From: Enoplolaimus lenunculus
Taxonomy: Eukaryota > Nematoda > Enoplea > Enoplida > Thoracostomopsidae
Assembly: GCA_030248215.1 (NCBI GenBank)
Contig: JASANG010001347.1
Span: forward strand, 1-64,000
Direction of reading: 5' to 3'
DNA length: 64,000 nucleotides
Positions within the stretch are counted from its first letter, which is position 1. Each line of letters begins with the position of its first letter. Made by a program: the position numbers and the translations under genes. The notes beneath the pieces were generated by a model. The model was given only the letters and a program-made list of their open reading frames with translations, did no database searches and was not told the origin of the DNA. This document shows positions 33,640-46,538 of this stretch, one piece after another.

Positions 33640-36600
33640 TCTATGTAAAGTTTGAGAAGCCAGGTGTCAGCAAATTTTGCCACCACCATATGCAGTAAAA
33701 GAATAGAAACGTAATATTCAATAAAAACAACATAAACACTGCCTTATATGTTTCAAATCTTGTTCTATCAACTCAAGTAACACAGAATAAATAATGTGTT
33801 TTAGGGTTGCTCGCATCGGATGCCGCCGCGGGCCACCGAACGCCACCGGATTGGTTTTGGCTGGTTTTTGTTTTAGTGACGCATAGCGGCGTGCGGCGGC
33901 GTCAGGTACGGTAAAGTATAGCTCATCCGTATGAAATATATGCCAGCCATCTTTATTTTTGTGAAACTTGGCTTTCAAGTTTTATAGCAAGGCGAAATCA
34001 CAAATTAAGCCTACGAACCGCGATCGAAGCATAATTATTTTTTGCAACGCGCTATAAGGTTGGGTGATACCCAGAACTAAAAGTTTATGACTTCACATTG
34101 TAGGTAAATTTCGTAATAAAACGTTCGTACAAATCATAAATAAAAGAATTAATTTGTTCGCATCGGTGCACGCTTCATAGTCATGTTCAGGGACGCATGC
34201 AAGAGGAGGAATAGAGAATATGTTCGTTTTCAAAAATGTTCTGAGACATGAAAAATCCTTTCAGCATGGTTTTAGAATAATTGGTTTCTACAGAAACAAG
34301 TTTATTGCTCTCATGTCCTGTCTCGCTCGCAAAAAAACTTCTACCCGAACATATTTCATCCTGTAATGACATTGTGTCTACTCCCCTGGTTATGCTATGC
34401 TACGCCAGCTCCTGTTGCTCCTATAAGTTCTAACGTATAACCCTCATTTTAACCGGACGCCGCTCGCCGTTATAAGCATTAGTTTTGAACTAGGGCACAG
34501 CAAAACGTGTAAAGTGATTAATGGGCTTGAAGCGGCAATAAATGCCGCGTATAGAAAATAGAGCGTATACCAATTTTACCCAACGACTCTGGACGCAAAT
34601 GTGGAGCGATAGTGTTACTAAAAGTTCAAAACGAAGCGTTTTCGTGTTCTCAGGGACATTGTTTTAGTTCGTGTGTTGAGTCACAAACACCTACATTCAA
34701 GCAAAACGGTTTTGGGGGTATAAATTTCTGCTAATTCATGAACCAACAAACAATTTGCGTCATCTTACGATCCTGGTAAGATATTTTCAACACTGCATAA
34801 TTTCAAATATTTATAATCGAAGCAAAGTGCTTTTAAGCTTTTTGCATTTAGTCACCTACCAATGGTAAATCTTAGCTGCGGTCCTGTGACCTCCAAGCAG
34901 TCCACGGGTCAGAAACTAATATATGACGGACAGAAAGCTAAACATATTAGTTAGGTTTTGGTCCAGAAACATTTATAGCCTTCTCAGTCTACGCAATGAA
35001 TATAGGATGTTGTTGGAAGAACGTAAATAAAACAGCATGGTCTAACCACACCTGAACTTGTGGAACTGGTGAATTGTGTTTGGGGTTGCAGTTTCATGTA
35101 TTATGAAATGATATGTTTTTACCATCCATGCTGAGCCACGTTTGAAGCCGGACGAGACAGTTTTCTAAGAAAATTGGACCCGAATCCACTTCAACATGCT
35201 ATAAGGGGTTAAAAATTTCAGAAAGGGCGCGCAGGTATTTCAAATGGCTATAAACTATACAAAATATTTCTAGGGGAGAGGCAAGTTTTTCAAGGGGAAC
35301 TGATTTCCGTTAACAGTCGTAATCGTAAAAATTCGAAACAGAAAAGCAAATGTCTTGAAATCGCTACTGTTGTTTAGAAATGTTGTAAAATTTTGAAATG
35401 TACTAATTTTCGCCCTTTATCAAAGTTTATTTTTAAGATCAGTAATTGCTTAAACATAGTGCTCGTGCTAACTTAGCAGCGTGCAGCTGCAACTTGCACT
35501 GCAAGATCGTCGTAACCATTTGAGGTTTTAAAGGTATGAATTTAAACATCGTTTTCTGAGATGGATTTTATTCCATACATATATACAAAGTTCAACCTTT
35601 GATTAGGTATTTTAGGGTACCCCGAATCAGAAACACGGTATTAAACATAAAATTTCAAGCCATGAAGTTGGAATCCAGCAATGAAAAATACTGTTAACGG
35701 TCCGTTTGATGTCGACATAGTCTTAAATGAGGCTTTCAAGTTTGAATTAAAATAGTACTACGCAGTTAGAAAACACGTTATACATGGCATTAAGAGCACG
35801 CAAAATTTTATTAAAAAGTTTATTATTTTTTGAATAAGTTAAGCATCGTGCTTGGTTTCTAAAATTTCAGCGAACCGTAGATAGCGAACAGAAATTATAT
35901 AGAAATTATATTTTGGCTATGTACTTAATTGCAAAGTTACAAAGCTCAATTAATTGGATATGGTACGCTCTGACTATACGATTCGGAATCACTTTGATAG
36001 CTTTGAGTTTCGTCTTCGCCCTAGGGATAGGCTTCGTGTCCAGGGGCGTATACAGGACGAGGGACAGGAAGAATAATACAGTTGTAAGATTTCTGCCCGA
36101 CAAGAAAAAATGACGTTTAACATGCTTAAAGACGTTTCCTAGTGACTAAAATGTTTCCTTGCATTACGATGGATCCTCCCTATTGAAAATTATGGCTACA
36201 CCGCTGATTTTGCCAGAAACAGAGTTCATACGATTGAATTAGGCAGAATCGATTGCCTAAATCCTGAAGCATATTGTTATTTACTTATATAACAGATGAA
36301 GATATTAATATAATAGCAGGAACGAGAGCGGTTTGTATGAATTTTTAATTTGCCAAAGCTGCTAGTTATAATAGCATAAATGCAGCTGCAAATCATTACT
36401 TAACGATAATTAAAGGGTTATCCGGTAATAAGAAGACTTACACAATGAGTATCACTCATTGTAATGACAGGTTCGGCATGTAATCAGCCTTATACCTGGC
36501 ATTTTGGATCTAAACATTTGAGAATATTATTTCGTTTTGACTCAATCGTTAGCGAAGCTGATTGCAAAGGATCAGTATGATTATATAATTGAACAGTGAA

Positions 36601-39327
36601 TATTTAAGGTTAAAACTTAGCATCACAAATGTAAAACGTAATTAGTTTGATAAACTTGGATTAATGTTTTTGATGAATTCTTGCTTCAAAATACAATATA
36701 ACGACTCTTGATTGGAGTATGAAACTAGGTTAATTTTGAGAACTAAAAATACATACCTAGCTATTGTTGCATGGCCTACACTTCCTCATTTATAGGGTGG
36801 ATTATATATATAATATCTGCAAAGATTTTGATAATCGTGTTTTAAAGTCTAATATTTTTATCGGTTACTTATCATCTAAGCGTCTCTTACTCCTAGGTCT
36901 AAGTCTGAAACTGACCCTAACCTTGAGCATGTGGAGTAAAGTGTATGGAGCATAAGAAATGCGTAGTTCTTAATCCAACATATGGCGCTGTGCAATTTAC
37001 TTCAGTATATACTGTTTCAACTTCAAGTTTATTTTTCGCCACTAACATTTCGTTATTAACAGAAATAAACTAGTGAAACTGACTGGATCGGCCTACGGCC
37101 CACTTGCCATTCCTCGCCGCCAGCTAAACTCCTGTATATTTAGCCCAAAAACTCCACTAAATACATATAATACGCTTGATATTGTATATGCCTCAACATA
37201 ATGAGCAAAACCATAAAGCAACATAAATCAAAACAAAAAAATCACAGACACCGGACTGCAAACAGTTTCGGCTGGAAAGTAGGCCACACAATATGTTTGA
37301 AAAGGATCAACAATATCCTATGTCAGGTGTCAGTGCACTTAAAACTGAAGTGCGCCAAAACTTTGCAACACCAGCAACAACATTCGATGCTTTATGATTT
37401 TGCAGCTTGGTTAAATTTTGGTTCGCCACATCAAAATCCTCTACGCCATAAAAACTGTTGATTTATTCTTGTCGTACATCTGTTGCTTTAAGTGACACTT
37501 GATCTGACACTACAGCTTCGAACACGTTAACTGTCGAAGCTAAGCTTATTGCAGTATAACCTAACTTCTCTATTCTCAACAGTTCTGTTGAATTTTAAAA
37601 CTTTTTGAGAAGCAATTTTTAACTTGAATTTACAGACCGGTAGCCAGCTCACCTTGTTCGGGGGGGCTAAAATCTATTCAGGAGGGGCATTTTATTGTTT
37701 TTGTTGACGTTACAAACTGGGTTGAAAATTCTCCGGAGAAAGCCAAGATTTTCTAGGGGGGTATGAACCCTCAAAGAAAGTTGCGCTTTCGGCATAATTT
37801 CTCCAAACTTGTTCAAATGTTACACTTAGAAGCTCAGGTTTCGAAAAACTCTTGATCAGCGCCTATTCCAGAAGTGGTTACTATCTCAGCTAAAATATAT
37901 TTAATAATAGGTTAAAAAATTAGGCAATTCACTATATTTAAAGACTAAATAATTGATTACTGTATCAAAATTAACTAATTAACTGTAAGATACAAAATTA
38001 ATTACTTAAACGTTTAATTGTTCATGTACAAAATTTTTGGCCGATGTTAGTTTTAGCGCCGTAACAAAAGATTAAGCGTATTCTTAACCTAAGCCTAAGC
38101 CTAAGCGTAATACTCAGCAAAAATTGTAGTCTAGAATGTAAGTTTACCCTTTTACAGACCCAGCAGAAACCGATACGTGCCTCAAAATTAACATGCGCCA
38201 ATTTTTTGAATGACTCAAGTTTTGAGAAAACGTGCTGTATAATAGACTATACCTGAAAAAAATAAGGTTTACAAGTGAAAATGAACAGTTTAAAACGATC
38301 AAACGAATAACAATAGTTTTTGAACTCAAGTATAACAAACTGCTCTTAACAAGGTTGGAGTTGCAGAATTTCTACCTCAACAACTAATTCATAAAGCCAT
38401 ATCTTTTGCAAGTTCGCAGTACAGCCCAATGATGGGGGAGCAGATATATTTCAGATAGGATATTAATGGATTTAGCTCACAAGCGAAGCTTGAACTTTTC
38501 TAGAAAGGCTAAAATTTTTCTAGGGGACCCGAGTCAACCTGGGCACCTCTTGCTGGTGGTGGCCCGGTTGTTAATAAGCTAAAAGCCAAAATAAAAATTG
38601 CTACAGGCTTTGTTGTGATACTCCGATTCCCATTGGAATACAAGTGTGGACAGGTCGAACAAAATTGTCGCCATTTAAAATGGTTTGTGTTCGCATGCTG
38701 TTATATGCGTGAAAAATGATTATTTTGCATTAGTTTGTTTGTTCCCTGAAGATGCCTTTAAATCAATATGACACTTTGGCCAAGAATATTAACCATCTAT
38801 TTGTTGTTTTTTGAGCTTTATACAAAACTAATTTCACATTGCTTGCTTTTAAATTTTACTTTTAAGCTGTTAAAATTGCAGCGTTGTGCAATTATTTTGG
38901 AAAACTCAACAACAGTTTTAATTCAGTCAAAGATAATTAAAACAACAATATATAAAACAACCGTTAATTTGGGAAATCATAGGTTATACCACAGGCTTTT
39001 AATTATAAATGGAATTCCTATGCTAGATTCTCCAACAATTATATGATCGCATACTGTTAAAATTGCACTGCGAGAGAGGCTGAAAGTTGAAGTTGTATTT
39101 GAAAGTTGCGAAAACCGTTAAACTGCACGGAATTGCAGTTAATGTATATATTTTTCATAAATTGCTGTGCGTTGAAATATATATCTACTAACTGTAAAGT
39201 CATAGCAGAGCAGATATATTTCTGCAATGTTCGAACCAGTGCGCAATACCCAAAAGCATATAAATATATGTTTGACGTGTCTATAAATTTCTGGTCGACG
39301 CTCCGTCTTAAATTGTATGTGCACTTA
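33640..39327. other. Intergenic, no confident gene
   Basis: AT-rich sequence with no gene I can support. It contains a GC-rich patch near 33800-33910, the GGCCCGTAGCC-type repeat at 37634-37790 and a weaker relative near 38420-38580, hexamer traces near 36880 and 38085, and an exon-like minus-strand frame at 34187-34372 with no recognisable partner exon. Confidence 0.45.
37634..37790 (+). mobile_element. GGCCCGTAGCC-type MITE copy
   Basis: Begins CAGACCGGTAGCCAGCTCAC and carries GGGGGGGCTAAAA, CAGGAGGGGCATTTT and AAGATTTTCTAGGGGGG, in the order seen in the 18042 copy. The right end is not sharply defined. Confidence 0.6.
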
Positions 39328-40190
39328 CTGTAGTGACCCGAATAAGAGGGGCGGGCTGATATATATTTGGCCTCTCCAGAGGGTCCCCACCCTGTTGTTC
39401 GGTTACGGACTGTTATTTATTTTCAACCCACCCTCCGCCATCCTTTTTACTGATATATCAAGTATTGCAACTATCCATTGAATTAAACGTTTTTGCTTTG
39501 CGTCAAAAGCTTAAACGATAATGCAAGGTTATACATTGGAATGTTACTTTTATAGCTTTTAAGTACGCATTAAAGTTTGGAACTCAACTTTATTTGGTCC
39601 TGGAATCATTTATGCGCTACAATTAGGGATAATAGACATTTATGGAATAGAATTGTAGTTGAGGGACTCTATCCGCTTACTGTGTTAACCCGAATAAGAG
39701 AGGGTAATAAGAGGGGGGTCCCCATTTTGAGTCCGTATCAATAGGAGTCCGTATCCCTAATAAGAGTCCGTAAAGCGGTAGAGTCCCTAAACCATAATTA
39801 GAGTCCATAAATGTCCAAGAACCCTAATTGTAGCGCATAAATGTCTCCAGGACCAAATAGTAAAGCGTACTTAAATTTTGAAAGTACATTCCTAAGTATA
39901 AGCTTGTATTATCGCTCAAGCTATTGACACAAGACAAATAAACGTTTAATTCAAAGGATAATTGCAGTACCGGATATATGTCAGTAACGAAGGGAGGCGG
40001 AGCGTGGGTTTAAAATAAATAACAGTCCGCAACCGAATAGCAAGGGGAAAACCATCTGGAGAGGCCAAATAAATATCTGCCCCCCCTCTTATTCGGGTCA
40101 CTACAGTACTGGCCCTTATTAGTGATACGGACTCCTATTGATAGGGACTCAAAATGGGTGCCCCCTACCCCCTTATTCGGGTCACTACAG
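39328..40190. mobile_element. Mariner-like MITE (outer copy) split by a second copy
   Basis: Outer ends CTGTAGTGACCCGAATAAG and CTTATTCGGGTCACTACAG are perfect inverted repeats flanked by TA. Removing the inner element 39680-40106 and one TA leaves about 436 bp, the same length as the uninterrupted copy at 42249-42684. Confidence 0.9.
39680..40106. mobile_element. Mariner-like MITE (inner copy) inserted in its own family
   Basis: Starts CTGTGTTAACCCGAATAAG, ends TTATTCGGGTCACTACAG, with TA at both borders (39678-39679, 40107-40108). Internal blocks run in the opposite order to the host copy, so it inserted in reverse orientation. 427 bp. Confidence 0.9.
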
Positions 40191-41237
40191 TATATGATTC
40201 AAGGGAAACAATTTAGATTATTCTGATGATGAATCTGAGTCCAGGTATTTATTGTATCAGTTGAAGAAATTGGCGCTCTGCCGAAGATTTAAAAAATAGA
40301 ATTGTTTTGTTATATAACACGAGTATTCTGTTGTGTAAAATTGACGAAGCGTCTGACAGAGTCTGTACAAATGGTAATGAGTTTTTTACAGTAGCAAGAG
40401 TTTGGACCGAACGTATTTTTTACTTGCTTTCTCATATTTGCTTTCGTTTTAATTACACTTCCTTATGGTATACTAAAAGTTTTCGTAAAATATTTATATA
40501 TCCGGGTTCGGCATAGTGCTACAAATATTCATCGCAACAAGCTTTCAGGTATATGCATGATGCACAGGGAAGTATATACTACTTAAACTTAACCAGATGG
40601 CAAATTGAACGAGTCGAATGCCAAATATTTGTAACAGCAGACTACAATTGTATTTTGTTTTGTCGTTTAAACTTAAAAAAAGCTAGTAAATGCTCAAGAA
40701 TCCGTTATTCACGGCTGCTTTAAACTCTTAAATAGTAATACGTTTTACGATGTGAGAGTATTGAAACCAACAAAAAGTTACAATATGCTCACCAAGACTA
40801 AAAGTTATCACTTAAAAACTGAAACACTTGAATTGAAAGAAATCTGCAGTTAAGGACGTGTCAATAAATTTGAAGTCATGCTGAGTTGTAGTTCATCGCA
40901 TAATTTCAGTACAAGTCACGCTGTTTAATATAACACAACACTTTGTATTAATATCAACCACACAAAATGCAGTTAATAAAAGTGTCTAAGATTAATTGTG
41001 ACAATATTAGGTTCGCTTTGATTGCCTAAATTAAAACCACGGGGGCAAAGGAAAGCACGAGAGAGCTGTACTAACCAGGATGTAAACAGAGAGCGGATTT
41101 ACCGTTAAACTACGGCATAAAATAAACTTAAATTTCCGGTATTTCTATAACGGAACCGGAAAAGAACACCGATTTCTACTGGAAATGGAAACGGACATCT
41201 TGTTACACTATGGTCGTAACACTGGATCCATAAAGTG

Positions 41238-41425
41238 CTGTAGTGGCCCGAATAAACGGGTAGGAAGACTGATATTTATTTGGTCTCCCCATAGGATACC
41301 TTTCTGTTCTGTTGCGGATTATTATTTATTTCTCATCAGCCCTCTGACACTCTTCGCTACTGATATATATCCGGTATCGCAACTGTCCGTTGAATTGGAC
41401 GTTTTGGAAACGTCTGTTAAATTTC
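41238..41425 (+). mobile_element. Partial copy of the CTGTAGTGACCCG MITE
   Basis: Begins CTGTAGTGGCCCGAATAAAC and follows the left half of the 42249 copy (GATATTTATTTGG, GGATTATTATTTATTT, ACTGATATATA, CCGTTGAATT). The right half and right terminus are missing. Confidence 0.8.
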
Positions 41426-41810
41426 AGTAAAAACAGCGGTCCAGCGTGTCTAGAGGCTGTGATTCAGAGGATTTCATACAACAAGTTCAGTACCAATAAT
41501 TTGTTGTCGTATAAACTGGAACTTTAAAAATATTTATTTTAAAAATTGGAAATTTTGAGGCATCCAGTTAAAAACTGAACCCAACCATGCGATGAACTGT
41601 ATACTAAAATCTTCAACAGACAAGCCCGCAACTGCGAGAGATCGCGAGCGGACGCTCTGCTCCTCCTACAAAGATCTTTCACTCTCTGGCGGAAATTTTT
41701 AACTGCATTCCAATTTACAAACAATTTTGTATGCCCCATTTGAAAATATTTTACCCGAATATAGTAAAAGGTCCATGTTTTACATGGCCGTTGTAAATAA
41801 GTGGTATAAA

Positions 41811-42072
41811 ACAAAACCAATTTCAAATTTGGCCAATTTTCCAAGTCATCAGATTGAATTTGAACGAGTTTTCTGATGCATCAAATTTTCAAACAGTTTA
41901 CCAACTTGCCAGCGAATGCTTAGACGCCAAATTTGCAAGCTCAGTTAAAACTAAACGCAATCTCACGATATTTTGCGCTCGGGACTTCTGTAGGTTTGAA
42001 AACAAAACCAACTTTGAATTTGACCGATTTTTAAGTCATCACAATAAATTGAACGACTTTCAATGCGCATGA
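41811..42072 (+). repeat. Diverged tandem duplication, ~190-bp spacing
   Basis: AAAACAAAACCAATTTCAAA at about 41811 recurs as AAAACAAAACCAACTTTGAA at about 42000, each followed by AAGTCATCA and TTGAACGA. Open frames on both strands here are short and unrecognised. Confidence 0.6.
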
Positions 42073-42248
42073 TTGTCAATATTTAAGCAATTCATAATAT
42101 TCATAACCATAATTTCACAAAACTCTGCATCGAGCTTTTGTTTTATCAGCGTTTAGTTTGGGTAAAGGTTCACGCATCGAAGCAGGGGGCTGGAGGGTGA
42201 TCGCTCCCATTGGTAGTGAAACAAATTGTGACAGCATGTAGTAAAGTA

Positions 42249-42684
42249 CTGTAGTGACGAGAATAGGAAGGGGACTGATATTTATTTGGCCTTACCAGCG
42301 GGAACCGTCCTGTTATTTGGTTACGGACTGTTATTTATTTTTAACCCGCCCTCCGCCACCATTCGTTTTACTGATATATACCCGGTACTTATTGCAACTA
42401 TCCGTTGAATTAAACATTTATTTGTCTTGTATCAACTTGAGCGATAATGCATGGTTATTATGAATACAGTTTCAAATCTTAAGTATGATTTAATGTTTCG
42501 AACTCAACTTTATTTGGTCTTGAAGTCATTGATGCACTACAATTAGAAATAATTGAAATTTATGGAATCTAATTAGGGTTTAGGAACTCTACCGCTTTAC
42601 TTACTTACACAATCTTGTTAGGGATAAAGAATCGGGGACCCCTCTGATATAACCACCACTCACCTCTTATTCGTGTCATTACAG
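42249..42684 (+). mobile_element. Mariner-like MITE, complete copy
   Basis: CTGTAGTGACGAGAATAGG at the left, ATTCGTGTCATTACAG at the right, TA on both sides, 436 bp. The uninterrupted reference copy for this family in the window. Confidence 0.88.
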
Positions 42685-43368
42685 TATATATGTTCCCGGT
42701 AGGAAGATTTTGATTTCCACACGAACTTATATATACATAATTACAAACGGTGTACCCACACCATACAAAAATACGTGGTTATAAAGCGTGTACCAGGGCA
42801 AGAATAAAAGGAATAGGTCACCTTTCCGCAATTAATACAGGCCAGAAAAACGGGTTTAAGATGATTTAGAATAACGTCCTGGATCCTAAAAGTAAAAAAA
42901 TTCATTGAATGAGATCATACCTTCCGGAAATAAAATCATTGCTACGCGCATGAAATGCTATAAAACGCCTAATTGGCTTCTGTGTGTATGTTTTTGTCAC
43001 AGTGTCAGTGACCAGCGGACACATCAATCAACCACCAAACAAAATGCCTTTTTCCGCAAATGAAACTGTATATCCTTCTGAACTATAATCACATAGCCGG
43101 TGTGACGTATTCAGAGACGGAACCAGAAATTAGCGACAAGGGGTCACGCGTTATATATTAACTGCGCAAAAAACTCGCGAGCGAAGAGCTAAACGCAATT
43201 TTAGTAACCAATGTTAACGATGAAAACTTGGTTTCGACCTGTGTTGGAGGCTCTACGTCTGTGTGTTCCCTTATATTCACCATTGGGGGTACTCCTATAT
43301 ATATGTGTGTAACCTCCAATACGAATGTGCGGCTAGCCAGTTTGCCTCCGGTAATTCATTTCTGATAA

Positions 43369-43839
43369 CTAAATGAGAATTTCCGCAAAATATAGATCAC
43401 ATTTGAGGCTCGCAAGCGCCGCAACGTTTTCAGGTTCACTAACAGCAAAACCAACGTGCCTTGTTTGTGACCAGAGGTAACTTAGTACGCTTAAAGGAAT
43501 ATAATTGCTTTGACCACAAGCCGGCATATGACAAATCATCAGTGTTCGGTTGTGGGAACATTGCAAATAGAAATCTGGTGGTATGAAAGGATTAGCGTAT
43601 GTCTGCCGTTTATGCTGAAACAACCCTATTTTATTTATTCAATTATTTTGCGAAACATTACAACAGTATACAAATATGATTGAAATATATTGGAAGGATA
43701 AGTATATATGTATTTATATATGGCATTTTGACACCAAACCTTAATAAATTACAAGCCAAAATTTATATTTTCCGGTCCATTTATTAATTTCGCATCAAAG
43801 TTTACCTTCACATCTTACCTTCCCCGCAAAATTTGACAT
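43369..43839 (-). CDS. Candidate two-exon small gene, unrecognised
   Basis: Exon A (43819-43839) reads MSNFAGK and stops at a GTAAGA donor. Exon B (43369-43614) follows the acceptor GGGTTGTTTCAG in phase 0 and encodes 81 residues to TAG, starting HKRQTYANPFIPPD and ending CDLYFAEILI. The 88-residue product has no recognised domain, signal or membrane segment. Support is the pair of consensus splice sites, matching phase, and GC content above the surroundings. The frame is also open upstream of the ATG to about 44007, running into the MITE that ends at 43961, so the true start could differ. It may instead be a fragment of a larger gene or a chance frame. Confidence 0.3.
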
Positions 43840-43960
43840 GTCTGCGCACCGTTCAATAATTTTGGATTTGTCAGCAGCTCCGCTGTCGATAAACGGTAGG
43901 GGAACGTTGCATGTACGACGCGCAAAAGCAGCGAAAAATGAAAATTTCCGAAGTGTTCTA

Positions 43961-44400
43961 CTGTATTGACCCGAATAAGAGGTGGGGGTAATAAGAGGGA
44001 TCCACATTTTGGGTCCGAATCAATAGGAGTCCGTATCCCTAATAAGAGTCCGTAAGCGGATAGAGTCCCTAAACCCTAATTAGAGTCCATAAATGTCAAT
44101 TAACCCTAATTGTTGCGCATAAATGACTCCAGGACCAAATAATTTGAGTTCGAAACTTTAAAGCGTACTTAAATTTTGAAACTATATTCCTAAGTATATC
44201 CTTGAATTATTGCTCAAGTTATTGACACGAGACAAATAAACGTTTAATTCAACGGATAATTGCAGTACCGGGTATATATCAGTAAGGGCGGCGGAGCGTG
44301 GGTTAAAAATAAATAACAGTCCGTAACCGATTAACAAGGGGGGTACCCTCTGGAGAGGCTAAATAAATATCAGTCCCCACACTTATTCGGGTCAATACAG
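43961..44400 (-). mobile_element. Mariner-like MITE, complete copy, reverse orientation
   Basis: Ends CTGTATTGACCCGAATAAG and CTTATTCGGGTCAATACAG are perfect inverted repeats; 440 bp. TA precedes the left end, but the right flank is AA. The internal order is reversed relative to 42249-42684. It sits about 120 bp upstream of the candidate ATG at 43839. Confidence 0.88.
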
Positions 44401-45480
44401 AAAAACGTTCGCTAACTAAGCCACTTGATCAAAAAAGTTCGCCTTAGTTTAGTCTCATCTCGATAAAATTTCATGTTTACTTAATTTTCTCACGCCTACA
44501 TTTGCATAGTTCTTTCTTGATATAGAATGCCTGCAACATCAATATCAATTTAGGTATTGCTTTATACTTACACATATTTTTGTCCATTCTTAGTTCCGGC
44601 ATTTTGCTGTACCGGGTAACCAACCCTATGGATGACACGGCGCCTACTATATAATTTTATTTTTTAGGAGTAAGCAAGCTTTTTGGTGATACGTTAGTAT
44701 CAATTTGTGTAGATGTAAACTTTTCAACTATGTAAATTCAAGGACATCAATAAGTCATAGACTTATCGTAAGAATAAACTTGTAACTCAGCCTAAACGTA
44801 AGCTTAAACCTAAGGAAAAAGATTAAAAATTAAAGTTACTATGGTCGGCGTAAAAATGGTTTTCCCATTGCCCCTCGAAGTTAAAACATTGGCCCAAAAA
44901 ACTGCAAACTTTTTGTGTCTTCCTAAAACCTGAAATGGTAAGCACAATCATTGACCTAAATATTTAGTTGAAATTCAGCGATTGAAAAGTTATATTTTAA
45001 TATATACAGTTGCTTTGAAATATTTAACTGTATATACTTTGTGATTATCTTATGATTTGCTCTCGGGTTGTAAACAAACCAAGAATCTCTCACCGTCCGT
45101 ATGAGATATTTACTGAACGCCAAAACAAGAATGCTCATTCTGGCAGAAACACAAAGCGAACTGAGAGAGGCAATTTCTTTTCTGATGACGAGAGAAACAA
45201 AACTATGCATATACAATACTGCGTGGGACAGGAAACCAGTACTAATGATCATAAGATCACGCATCAGTTGCAACAGATCTCGTTGTGCCAGCATATTTGT
45301 GAATGGCTACCGAGTTTTAAGCCAGCAGTTTAGAGTACGGCAGATTGTGACAACTGCTGAAAAATTATTCGGTTTGTATCATAGCTGACCAGATGTTTGA
45401 TTAGTTGGTGGCCAGCACATATGTGGAAATAAAACAACAGAAGTGTGAACGAAAATTTAATTGTCAAGTTAGAAAAACGT
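44401..45480. other. Intergenic, no confident gene
   Basis: CCTAAG-like repeat occurs near 44790. Three frames stay open at 45052-45390 (93 and 95 codons on plus, 112 on minus), but none is recognised and no splice-site pair singles one out. Confidence 0.4.
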
Positions 45481-46310
45481 AGTCGCTCGGATTTTCCACG
45501 TTTTCCGTTTTCCTAATCAAAGGATAATCCCGATTTTCGTTGCAAGCCGATGAAAACTTACCTTCCCATTACAGTCAGAAAGATAAAATATATCATTTAA
45601 ATTTTCAAGTTTCCGACGTTTAATACCTTGCTTTCCAATATGCTTTACCAAACCAAAGGAAGGCGGATGAGGGTTGAAATTTCCGTTTTTCCCCCGTTTT
45701 TCGAACGAAACGGATACTTCCCGATTTTCCCTCCACACGAACCAAAATGCGTCTTGTCATCCATGGCAGAAAGATGAAACCTTTTTGGAACTTTCCACTT
45801 TTCCCGTTTTCTGCACTTGAATTTTCCACTTTTCCCGATTTCTGAACCGAACGGTAAACATACGTGATTTTCCTTCTAAGCCGCCCAAAATGCATCTTCC
45901 TACCCTTCCGGAAAGATTATACTTATGCGTTCAACTTTTCCAATTTCCCCATTTTTCGAACATAATACATTAGCTTTCCAATATTCCATAGCAATCTAAA
46001 GGAAAACGTATGCGTTTGAATTTTCCATTTTTCTTATTCTCAGAATAACCAAAAAGTACTTTCTCACCCCTGCCAACAAATAAAACCTATGCAATTTCTC
46101 GCAACTTTAATAGCAAAAACACGTTCCCAACCTCCCCAGAAAGACAACACTTTTGCGTTTTAATTTTTCAGTTTTTATCTACTGGCTGCGCCTACGTTTT
46201 CAAAATTCTTCACCAAACCAAAGAAAAACGTGTCAGCTTCAATTTGCGACTTTTTAACGTTTTGAACCGAAGAAAGACATCTGATTTTCCAACCAAACCA
46301 ACCAAAGCTC
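45480..46310. repeat. Degenerate tandem array, pyrimidine-rich
   Basis: Repeated order of short blocks: TTCCACTTTTCCCGTTTTC, then an AACC-AAA block, then AAAATGCATCTTCC-like sequence, then CCGGAAAGAT. Units start near 45555, 45748, 45890, 46054 and 46122, so the period varies between about 70 and 190 bp and copies are strongly diverged. Minus-strand frames of 73 and 91 codons are by-products. Confidence 0.6.
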
Positions 46311-46330
46311 ACATTTACACCCTGGATCTA

Positions 46331-46538
46331 CACTGCAAAAAATGGTAAATCAAGTTTACTCTGTCCGAAATTGGCTCTGCGGGACTACACAAACTGAGTC
46401 AAATTCGACTCCGCCAGAGCCAAACGTCCGAATTATTAAGCGGAATTTGACTCTGGTAGAGTCAAATTTGACTCAGTTTGTGTAGTCTCGTAGAGCCTCT
46501 TTCGGAGGGAGTCAGTTTGACTCATCATTTTTGCAGTG
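46331..46538. mobile_element. Palindromic MITE, TA-flanked (copy 2)
   Basis: CACTGCAAAAAATGGTAAAT to CATCATTTTTGCAGTG with TA on both sides; 208 bp. The two arms share TACACAAACTGAGTCAAATT in opposite orientations, so the single strand could fold into one long hairpin. Confidence 0.88.

Noticed and set aside
34187-34372. Exon-like minus-strand frame after TGTCATTACAG
   Set aside because: No homologous family recognised and no upstream exon found; left as unproven.
45052-45390. Three overlapping open frames of 93-112 codons
   Set aside because: Three frames open at once over 340 bp suggests a chance shortage of stops; none has motifs or splice signals.
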